In this document: positions 57,400 to 64,000 of the stretch, piece by piece | How positions within the stretch are numbered: position 1 is the stretch's first letter | Layout: every line of letters begins with the position of its first letter | Source: Mesorhizobium sp. L2C084A000 | Lineage (GTDB): Bacteria > Pseudomonadota > Alphaproteobacteria > Rhizobiales > Rhizobiaceae | DNA length: 64,000 bases | Assembly (NCBI RefSeq): GCF_000502875.1 | Contig: NZ_AYWX01000001.1 | Coordinates: 338,910-402,909, forward strand | Direction of reading: 5' to 3' | The notes under the pieces: generated by a model | Databases searched by the model: none | What the model saw: the letters and a program-made list of their open reading frames with translations, nothing else | What the model was told of the DNA's origin: nothing | Position numbers and translations under genes: made by a program

Positions 57400-58379
57400 C
57401 GGTTCTCGAGGTCAAGGATCTGAGCGTCGCCTTCCACACCGAGGCCGGGCGACTGGAGGCGCTGAAGCAGGTGAGTTTTTGCGTGCCGGCCAACCGCAGC
57501 GTCGGCGTGGTCGGCGAATCCGGCTGCGGGAAATCGACGCTCATCAACGCCATTCTCGGCCTGCTCGCCGACAATGGTGAAATCACATCGGGCGAGATCA
57601 TCTTCGAGGGCGACAAGGACCTTGCCCGGCTCGACCCGACCGCGATGCGCGGCCTGCGTGGCCTCAGGATCGCCACTGTGTTCCAGGATCCGATGGGCGC
57701 GCTCAACCCGGTGCTGTCGGTGGGGCGGCAGATGCGCGACATTCAGTATCGCTCGGGTCTGTCGAAGCGGGACAAGGATGCACGCTCCGTCGCCATGCTG
57801 CGCAAGGTTCGCATTCCCGATCCGGGAAGCCGGCTGACGCAGTTTCCACACGAGTTCTCCGGCGGCATGAAGCAGCGCATCGCCATTGCGATGGCGCTGA
57901 TGATGGAGCCGGCGCTGCTGATCGCCGACGAGCCGACGACGGCACTCGATGCGACGCTGGAGGTGGCCACCATCGAACTGCTCAAGGATCTGCAGCGCGA
58001 CATCGGCTGCTCGGTGCTGTTCATCTCGCATCATCTGGGCGTGATTGCCGAACTCTGCGACGAGATGATCGTGATGTATGCCGGCGAAGTAGTGGAGAGC
58101 GGCACGACCCGCGAGATATTCCACGATGCGCGTCATCCCTACACGCAGAAGCTTTTGGCTTGCGATCCCGCCCGGCTGTCGCAGCGGGTTGCTCGCCTGC
58201 CGACCATTGCCGGGACCTTGCCGGATTTGCGCCGCCGGCCGAGCGGCTGCGTCTTCCAGCCGCGCTGCGATCGCGCCGACGCCCAATGCCTGACGACGCC
58301 TCCCAGCGCAGTCCTCGGTGGGTCTCACATCGCCCACTGCTGGCATGCGGACATTCCCTTGGGAGCGATGAACGCATGA
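57396..58379 (+). CDS. Peptide-type ABC transporter ATP-binding protein (DppD-like)
   Basis: A 327-residue ATPase. Walker A GESGCGKST is at 40-48, Q-loop VFQDPMGALNP, signature FSGGMKQR, Walker B LLIADEPTTALD, and switch histidines SHHLG. The C-terminal oligopeptide-transport domain has GCVFQPRCDRADAQC. It overlaps the permease before it and the partner ATPase after it by 4 bp. Confidence 0.93.
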   Translation: MTVLEVKDLSVAFHTEAGRLEALKQVSFCVPANRSVGVVGESGCGKSTLINAILGLLADNGEITSGEIIFEGDKDLARLDPTAMRGLRGLRIATVFQDPMGALNPVLSVGRQMRDIQYRSGLSKRDKDARSVAMLRKVRIPDPGSRLTQFPHEFSGGMKQRIAIAMALMMEPALLIADEPTTALDATLEVATIELLKDLQRDIGCSVLFISHHLGVIAELCDEMIVMYAGEVVESGTTREIFHDARHPYTQKLLACDPARLSQRVARLPTIAGTLPDLRRRPSGCVFQPRCDRADAQCLTTPPSAVLGGSHIAHCWHADIPLGAMNA

Positions 58380-59353
58380 GCTCCGAAGACCTGCTCAGCG
58401 TCAATGATTTGCGCGTCGCGTTCCGCGCTGGCGGCCTGTCCGCCAGGCTCGCGGGGCGGGCCACCGAGATCGAAGCGGTCTCCGGCGTCAGCTTCACGCT
58501 TCAACGAGGCAGCACCTTCGCGCTGGTCGGCGAATCCGGCTCGGGCAAGACGACGCTGGCGCGCACGCTCAACGGTCTTCAGCCGGTGAAGGCGGGCACG
58601 ATCCTGTTTGAAGGGCAGGAACTGCAAGGCCTGTCTAACACCGCCATGAAACCGGTGCGGCGGCGCATGCCGATGATGTTCCAGGATCCTGTGGGATCGC
58701 TGTCACCACGGCTCAGCGTGCGCTCGCTGCTGTCTGAGCCTTTCGTCATTCACGGCTTGTCCGATCGCGATCTCAACGCCGAAGTCACACGGCTTCTTGC
58801 GCTGGTCGGGCTGCCGCGCGATTTCGCCGACCGCTACCCGCACCAGCTTTCCGGCGGCCAAGCGCGCCGCGTCGGTGTGGCGCGGGCGATCGCTCTGGAC
58901 CCGGTGCTGGTCGTCGCCGACGAGCCGACCGCCGGCCTCGACGTCTCCGTGCAGGGAGAGGTGCTGAACCTGCTCAACGACCTGCGCGACCGAATGGGCC
59001 TGTCGATGCTGATCATCACCCACAATCTGCATGTCGTGCGCCAGATCGCCGACCGCATGGCGGTGATGTATCTCGGGCGCTTCGTCGAGCAGGGTGAAAC
59101 CGAAGCGATCTTCCGCGCGCCGCATCATCCCTATACGGCGGCCCTTCTGTCCGCCAATCCCGAGCCGGACCCAGATCGGGTGCACCAGCGCATCACGCTG
59201 CCGGCCGACGTTCCCTCCCTGCTGGCGCGCCCTTCAGGCTGCGAATTTCACACACGCTGTCCGCAGGCCCAGCGCTGCTGCGCGGTGGATGTCCCCATCC
59301 CGGTCGCGGTCGGAAACGGCCGCCTGACCTGCCATTTCCCGCTGAACACATAA
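58376..59353 (+). CDS. Peptide-type ABC transporter ATP-binding protein (DppF-like)
   Basis: A 325-residue ATPase with Walker A GESGSGKTT (52-60), FQDPVGSLSPRLSV, signature LSGGQARR, Walker B LVVADEPTAGLD and the C-terminal GCEFHTRCPQAQRCC cysteine motif. It completes the importer and is followed 49 bp later by the CocE/NonD hydrolase. Confidence 0.93.
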   Translation: MSSEDLLSVNDLRVAFRAGGLSARLAGRATEIEAVSGVSFTLQRGSTFALVGESGSGKTTLARTLNGLQPVKAGTILFEGQELQGLSNTAMKPVRRRMPMMFQDPVGSLSPRLSVRSLLSEPFVIHGLSDRDLNAEVTRLLALVGLPRDFADRYPHQLSGGQARRVGVARAIALDPVLVVADEPTAGLDVSVQGEVLNLLNDLRDRMGLSMLIITHNLHVVRQIADRMAVMYLGRFVEQGETEAIFRAPHHPYTAALLSANPEPDPDRVHQRITLPADVPSLLARPSGCEFHTRCPQAQRCCAVDVPIPVAVGNGRLTCHFPLNT

Positions 59354-59402
59354 GGATCGCCACCGGCGCAAGTTGTCGGCCGGGGCGTCGAGAGGAGCCG
59401 CC

Positions 59403-61430
59403 ATGCAAGATATCCGCGTCGTCACCGATTTCCCGCGCAAAATCCGCGAGATCGAGAATTTGTGGATTCCGATGCCTGACGGCGTCAAGCTGGCGGCGCG
59501 TGTCTGGCTGCCGGAAGACGCGGAGGCCGATCCGGTGCCGGCGATCCTCGAATATTTGCCCTACCGCAAGCGCGACGGAACGGTGGAGCGCGATGCGCTG
59601 ACGCATCCCTATTTTGCCGGTCACGGCTATGCCGGCGTGCGGGTCGACATGCGCGGCTCAGGCGACAGCGAGGGATTGTGCAAGGGTGAGTATCTGAAGC
59701 AGGAGCAGGATGACTGTCTGGCGGTCATCGAATGGCTGGCCCGGCAATCCTGGTGCTCGGGTAGTGTCGGCATGATCGGCATCAGCTGGGGCGGCTTCAA
59801 CGGGCTTCAGGTCGCCGCGCGGCGACCGCCAGCACTGAAAGCGGTTGTCTCGCTGTGCTCCACGGATGATCGCTACAATGATGACGTGCATTATCTCGGC
59901 GGCGCCATGATGTGCGACAATCTGATGTGGGGAACCACCGCCTGGGCCATCGCCATGACCCCGCCCGACCCGTTCATTGTCGGCGATCGCTGGCGCGATC
60001 TTTGGGAGCAACGGCTGAACGGCAACGGCATCTGGATGCAGGACTGGTTCGAACACCAGCGCCGCGACGATTTCTACAAGCACGGCTCGATCTGCGAGGA
60101 CTATTCCGATGTCGAAATCCCGGTCTATGCCGTCGGCGGCTGGGCCGACGGCTATCCCAATCCGATCTTCCGGATGCTGGAAAAACTGAGCGGTCCTCGC
60201 AAGGGCCTGATCGGACCCTGGGGCCACAAATATCCGCACTTCGCCATGCCCGGCCCGCGTATCGGCTTCCTGCAGGAGTGCCTGCGCTGGTGGGATCAAT
60301 ATCTCAAGGGCATCGACACCGGCATTGCCGACGAGCCGATGCTGCGCGCCTGGATTCAGGACCCCGCACGGCCGGCGGCGATCTATGACGAGCGGCCCGG
60401 CCGCTGGGTGGCGGAGCCGGCGTGGCCGGGACCAGGCGTTGGCGAAAAGGTGCTGAACCTTGCGCCGCATGTGCTGAGCGAGGCCAGGGGCGAAGATACG
60501 ATCCTGGAGATTTCGTCGCCGCAGACGGCCGGCCTGTCGTCCGGCGCCTGGTGCGGTTATGGCGTCATGCCGACTTTGCCGGTCGACCAGCGCACGGAGG
60601 AAGGCAATGCCCTGATCTTCGAGACCGCGCCGTTGACCGAAGCCATCGAGATCCTTGGTTTCCCCGAATTCGAGGTCAGGCTCTCCTCTGACAAGCCCGT
60701 CGCCCTTCTGTCCGCCACGCTGTCGCAAGTGTTCCCTGAAGGTGCTGCCTCGCGCATCAGCTACGGCATCCTCAACCTGAGCCATCGCAACGATGATCTG
60801 GACATCGCACCCATGGTGCCGGGCCAGGCGGAAACGGTGCGCATCAAGCTGCGCTGCTGCGGGCAGCGTTTCGAGGTTGGCGAGCGTATCCGGCTGGCAC
60901 TGGCGACATCGCATTGGCCGATCGTCTTCCCGACCGCCGAACAGGCGACGCTGTCGATCCATTGCGGCGACAGCCGGCTGATCCTGCCGGTACGCCCACC
61001 GCAGAAGCTGGACGACACGCTAGGGGCCTTCCTGGGACCTGAAAGCGCCAAGCCGATGGAGCAGGAGGTTCTGGCCAAGGGCGACGGCTTTCAGCGCTCG
61101 GTGTCGGCGGACCAGGTCACCGGCGAGACCGTCTATCAGGTCGTCAATGATGGCGGCACGGTGCGGCATCCACATACGCAGATGACCGTTGCGGCGAGGC
61201 ATGTCGACCGGTTCACCATCCACCCCGACGATCCGAACTCGGCGGTCGGCACCTGCACCTGGGAAAAGTCCTATGGCCGCGGCGACTGGCAGGCGCGCCT
61301 TTCGGTGAAGGCGACCGTGCGCGCGCTGCGCGATGTCTGGCGGATCGAGACCCACATCACTGCCCATGACGGAGATGAAGTGGTCGTCGATCGCAGCGAG
61401 GTCAAGGAGTATCCGCGCGACCTCAACTGA
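59403..61430 (+). CDS. CocE/NonD-family hydrolase
   Basis: A 675-residue serine hydrolase of the X-prolyl dipeptidyl aminopeptidase (S15)/cocaine esterase group. An alpha/beta core carries nucleophile Ser128 in GISWGG (126-131), followed by a helical cap. A C-terminal jelly-roll (about 330-560) and a further beta-rich tail make it longer than CocE (about 570). ATG 59403 follows GAGAGGAG. As the last gene of the Dpp-type operon it would hydrolyse an imported ester or Xaa-Pro peptide. A proline-derived compound would also fit the demethylase nearby (inference). Confidence 0.88.
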   Translation: MQDIRVVTDFPRKIREIENLWIPMPDGVKLAARVWLPEDAEADPVPAILEYLPYRKRDGTVERDALTHPYFAGHGYAGVRVDMRGSGDSEGLCKGEYLKQEQDDCLAVIEWLARQSWCSGSVGMIGISWGGFNGLQVAARRPPALKAVVSLCSTDDRYNDDVHYLGGAMMCDNLMWGTTAWAIAMTPPDPFIVGDRWRDLWEQRLNGNGIWMQDWFEHQRRDDFYKHGSICEDYSDVEIPVYAVGGWADGYPNPIFRMLEKLSGPRKGLIGPWGHKYPHFAMPGPRIGFLQECLRWWDQYLKGIDTGIADEPMLRAWIQDPARPAAIYDERPGRWVAEPAWPGPGVGEKVLNLAPHVLSEARGEDTILEISSPQTAGLSSGAWCGYGVMPTLPVDQRTEEGNALIFETAPLTEAIEILGFPEFEVRLSSDKPVALLSATLSQVFPEGAASRISYGILNLSHRNDDLDIAPMVPGQAETVRIKLRCCGQRFEVGERIRLALATSHWPIVFPTAEQATLSIHCGDSRLILPVRPPQKLDDTLGAFLGPESAKPMEQEVLAKGDGFQRSVSADQVTGETVYQVVNDGGTVRHPHTQMTVAARHVDRFTIHPDDPNSAVGTCTWEKSYGRGDWQARLSVKATVRALRDVWRIETHITAHDGDEVVVDRSEVKEYPRDLN

Positions 61431-61433
61431 AAG

Positions 61434-61456
61434 CGGCTGCGATTGGCAATCAGGCC
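61434..61456. repeat. 23-bp element at a convergent gene junction (copy 2)
   Basis: This copy begins CGGCTGCGATTGGC, 4 bp after the hydrolase stop, and includes the stop codon of the convergent LysR gene. It matches 16067-16089 at 20 of 23 bases and contains the inverted repeat GATTG-G-CAATC. Confidence 0.35.
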
Positions 61457-62358
61457 ATCGATCTCGGCAAGGCGGCAGCCAGCGCATCGACGGCCAGCCG
61501 CACCTTCAGCGGCAGATGCGGTGTCTGCAGCCAAAGGGCGTAGCAGTCGTAGAGATATCGCGGCTGGTCCGGCAACAGCGCCACCAGCGCACCGGCTTCA
61601 ATGCGCTCGCGCACCAGCCACCAGGGCAGCCAGGCAAGCCCCATGCTCTCAACAGCCGCATCGGCGATGGCATCGAGATCGTCGAGCCGCAGCCGCCCGG
61701 TTGGCGTAATCTCCTGTACGGATTGCCCCTCGCGCGCAAACAGCCACGGCTGAACGACCTGGCCGAGCCGGCGGTAGACAATCGCCTGATGATCAGCGAG
61801 ATCCTCGATACGCTGCGGCTCGTCATGAATTCTGAGATAGGAGGGTGCGGCGCAGACGACCATGTCCTGGCGCGCGACGCGGCGTGCGATCAACCCCGCC
61901 TTGTCGCCCAGAGCACCGGTCCGAATGGCGAGATCGTATCCGTCTTCGGCAAGATCGGCGAAGCGGTCGGTGAGCGACAGGTCGAGCTCCAGCATCGGAT
62001 ATTGCCGCGCCAGCCGCAGCAGCACGGGTGCAACGCAATGGCGGCCGAAATGCGCCGGCATGGTGACCCGCAGTTTTCCACGTGGTTCGGAGAACTGGTC
62101 GGCGGCGAGCGCATCGGCGGCTTCGGCCTCGGCCAGCACCACCCGGCAGCGTTCATAGTAGGCGCGCCCGAAGTCGGTCAGGCTCTGCCGCCGCGTGGTC
62201 CGGTTGAGCAGCCGCACGCCCAGCCGCTCCTCGAGGAACCGCACATGCTTGCCAACCATTGGTCCGGACAGATCGAGTGCGACTGCGGCGGCTGCGAACG
62301 AGCCGAGGTCGACGGCCCTGACGAACACGGACATGCTCTCAAGCCGATCCATATTCAA
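61450..62358 (-). CDS. LysR-family transcriptional regulator
   Basis: A 302-residue LysR protein. The start MNMDRLESMSVFVRAVDLGSF has AGGAG 6 bases before it. The helix-turn-helix includes LDLSGPMVGKHVRFLEERLG and is followed by TTRRQSLTDFG, typical of the CrgA/AaeR-like branch. It is divergent from the MDR reductase with a 96-bp shared promoter, and members of this branch commonly control such a neighbour. Confidence 0.92.
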   Translation of the reverse strand: MNMDRLESMSVFVRAVDLGSFAAAAVALDLSGPMVGKHVRFLEERLGVRLLNRTTRRQSLTDFGRAYYERCRVVLAEAEAADALAADQFSEPRGKLRVTMPAHFGRHCVAPVLLRLARQYPMLELDLSLTDRFADLAEDGYDLAIRTGALGDKAGLIARRVARQDMVVCAAPSYLRIHDEPQRIEDLADHQAIVYRRLGQVVQPWLFAREGQSVQEITPTGRLRLDDLDAIADAAVESMGLAWLPWWLVRERIEAGALVALLPDQPRYLYDCYALWLQTPHLPLKVRLAVDALAAALPRSMA

Positions 62359-62454
62359 AACTCCTGGTTTCTACTGTTCTTCCCTTACAGCCATTTATCC
62401 CCGGCAAGCCTAGCTGCATAGCTCATTCGGTTCAGATGATTTGGAGTATCCCGA

Positions 62455-63444
62455 ATGACACGCGTAGTTCGCTTTCACCAGCATGGTGGCCCGGAGGTTC
62501 TGCGCATCGAGGATGTCGCGCTTTCCCCACCGGGGCCGGGCGAAGTTCAAATCCGGGTCAAGGCACTCGGCCTCAATCGCGCCGAAGCGCTGCTGCGCGC
62601 GGGCGCCTATATCGAGACGCCGACGCTCCCCTCGGGGCTTGGTCTTGAAGCGGCGGGTGTCGTCGAGACTATTGGCGACGGCGTGAAGGATTTCGCGCCA
62701 GGTGACAGCGTCAGTGTCATCCCGCCGCAATCGATGATCCGCTGGCCGGCCTATGGCGATCTTGCCACCTACCCCGCCCGACTTGTCGTCAAGCATCCGC
62801 AGTCGCTTGACTGGCAAACGGCAGCGGCGGTCTGGATGCAATATCTCACCGCTTATGGCGCGCTGATCGACATCGCCGGGCTGCACAGCGGAGACGCCGT
62901 CGTCATCACAGCAGCATCGAGCAGTGTCGGGCTTGCGGCGATCCAGATCGCCAACAAGGTCGGCGCGACCGCGATCGCGGTGACGCGGACATCGGCGAAG
63001 ATGCGGGCGCTGCTCGAGGCCGGCGCGGCCGACGTCGTGGCCTCGACGGAGGAGGATCTGGCGGCGCGATTGAACCAGATCGCCGGGCCGCGAGGCGTGC
63101 GCGTCGTGTTTGATGCGGTCGGCGGCCCGATCTTCGAGCCGCTGACGGCGGCCATGTCGCATAGCGGCATCCTCATCGAATATGGCGGACTGAGCCACGC
63201 GCCGACGCCATTCCCGCTGCCAGCGGTGCTGAGCAAGACGCTGACACTGCGCGGCTACCTCGTGCACCAGATCACCGGTAACCCGGTAAAGCTGGAGGCC
63301 GCCAAGGCGTTCATCGTCGAAGGCCTGCAGAGTGGGGCACTAAGACCGATCATCGACCGGACCTTTGCGTTCGACCAGATCGTCGAAGCGCATCGGTATC
63401 TGGAATCAAACGAGCAGTTCGGCAAAATCGTGGTGATGATTTGA
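62455..63444 (+). CDS. Zinc-independent MDR-family NADPH:quinone reductase-like protein
   Basis: A 329-residue medium-chain reductase of the quinone oxidoreductase branch. The N-terminal GroES-like domain (GGPEVLRIEDV) lacks the catalytic zinc cysteine and histidine of alcohol dehydrogenases. The Rossmann domain has ITAASSSVGLAAIQIA, with serines replacing the usual glycines of the AASGGVG/AGAGGVG motif, and Arg-bearing TRTSAK after the second strand, which suggests NADPH. GGAG lies 9 bases before the ATG. It is likely controlled by the divergent LysR. Confidence 0.9.
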   Translation: MTRVVRFHQHGGPEVLRIEDVALSPPGPGEVQIRVKALGLNRAEALLRAGAYIETPTLPSGLGLEAAGVVETIGDGVKDFAPGDSVSVIPPQSMIRWPAYGDLATYPARLVVKHPQSLDWQTAAAVWMQYLTAYGALIDIAGLHSGDAVVITAASSSVGLAAIQIANKVGATAIAVTRTSAKMRALLEAGAADVVASTEEDLAARLNQIAGPRGVRVVFDAVGGPIFEPLTAAMSHSGILIEYGGLSHAPTPFPLPAVLSKTLTLRGYLVHQITGNPVKLEAAKAFIVEGLQSGALRPIIDRTFAFDQIVEAHRYLESNEQFGKIVVMI

Positions 63445-63638
63445 GCGGAGTTGACAAACAAATCGTTCCTGGGGGCGATATCGCTCTTGAAGGCGCCGAG
63501 TTGCATTCCTAACTGTCTCACGCGGGCCGGGCCCCTCTGACTATCGCTTTTGGCGATCGTGATGTCGGACCGCTTTAACGGGCCCGTTTCCATGTTTTCG
63601 GTCAAGCGGGCTCAATCTTTTTCGGTTTGGAGCCCCGT

Positions 63639-63938
63639 ATGACATCTTCTCTTCTTGGCATGACTTGCCCCTCCTGCCGCGTTGCGCTCGTGATGAGCGA
63701 ACGCCAGGGTATCGAAATCGACTACTGTCCGCAGTGCCGCGGCGTCTGGCTTGATCGGGGAGAACTCGACAAAATCATCGAGCGTTCCGGCAGGGAAGCG
63801 GCGCCCGCGCCGCAGCCACAGCCGGCAGCATTCTCCCAGCCGCAACACGGCCAGGGCCGCGACGACGATTATTCCCGCTCCCACGGCCACCGCTATCCGA
63901 AGCGGAAGAAATCATTTTTCGAAGAGTTGTTCGATTGA
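63639..63938 (+). CDS. Zinc-ribbon (zf-TFIIB) small protein
   Basis: A 99-residue protein. CPSC (10-13) and CPQC (30-33) form a zinc ribbon followed by RGVWLDRGELDKIIE, the hallmark of the zf-TFIIB family. The second half is Pro/Gln-rich, then basic (HGHRYPKRKKSFFEELFD). GGAG lies 6 bases before ATG 63639; an in-frame TTG at 63627 is less likely. Function is unknown; a binding or scaffold role is likely. It is the last gene, and 63939-64000 holds nothing recognisable. Confidence 0.88.
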   Translation: MTSSLLGMTCPSCRVALVMSERQGIEIDYCPQCRGVWLDRGELDKIIERSGREAAPAPQPQPAAFSQPQHGQGRDDDYSRSHGHRYPKRKKSFFEELFD

Positions 63939-64000
63939 CCGCATGACGCCGGCACCCGGCGGCGGCTGAAAACTTCCGAAACCGCAGAGACAAAGGTTCA

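Noticed and set aside
63451-63480. TTGACA at 63451-63456 as a promoter for the zinc-ribbon gene
   Set aside because: The -35 hexamer is perfect, but no acceptable -10 box lies at 16-18 bp, so the site was not annotated.

Overview
The window is about 63-64 percent GC with dense, often 4-bp-overlapping operons. It carries a pcaDCHGB protocatechuate operon next to a divergent pcaQ, many ABC importers and several FCD-type GntR regulators. This points to an alphaproteobacterium of the order Hyphomicrobiales, most likely Mesorhizobium or a close relative (inference from gene content). The first 26 bases are the 3' end of an Illumina sequencing adapter, so the window begins at a contig edge and the first gene is cut there. 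No rRNA, tRNA, CRISPR array, insertion sequence or phage gene was seen.

Layout: (1) 27-4194, a sugar locus on the minus strand (solute-binding protein fragment, UgpC-like ATPase, PfkB kinase, FbaB/LsrF-type aldolase) with a divergent DeoR regulator and a 16-bp palindrome between them. (2) 4462-7607, a Gfo/Idh/MocA oxidoreductase, an HSL-type esterase and a LacI regulator. (3) 8020-10234, housekeeping-like rsgA, a fatty acid hydroxylase-family membrane protein and a NUDIX hydrolase. (4) 10245-16064, 4-hydroxybenzoate to beta-ketoadipate (pobA-pcaBGHCD) with pcaQ and a recognisable PcaQ box. (5) 16083-25328, sugar oxidation: mutarotase-like protein, FCD regulator, a frameshifted IlvD/Edd dehydratase, a XylB-like dehydrogenase and an AraD1/GguC-family protein, followed by a PotABCD-type importer.

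(6) 25420-34631, two divergent operons around a TGTGATCACA palindrome. One encodes a GntR regulator, DUF3830, TIGR04076, an aldo-keto reductase, an NTF2-like protein and a LIV-type binding protein; the other encodes both LIV permeases, both ATPases and a DadA-like oxidase. This is the least understood and most system-like part of the window. (7) 34640-38971, M20 deacylase, hydroxylysine kinase-like APH protein, AGXT2L-type phospho-lyase and GntR. (8) 39140-48230, a co-oriented run of GNAT acetyltransferase, a very large MalT/LuxR regulator, class II deacetylase and a urea/amide-type LIV importer. (9) 48275-48752, an acetolactate synthase relic with its middle deleted. (10) 48839-61430, Rieske oxygenase, LysR, DadA-like oxidase, M19 dipeptidase, Dpp-type importer and CocE/NonD hydrolase; near-identical palindromes precede two of its transcription units. 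(11) 61450-63938, LysR, a zinc-free MDR reductase and a small zinc-ribbon protein.

The whole segment reads as an accessory catabolic region: importer, regulator and two to five enzymes per module, aimed at sugars, aromatic acids and N-acylated or N-methylated amines. Two genes are visibly broken (dehydratase frameshift, acetolactate synthase deletion). Because adapter sequence remains in the assembly, sequencing or assembly error must be excluded for both before they are called real decay.
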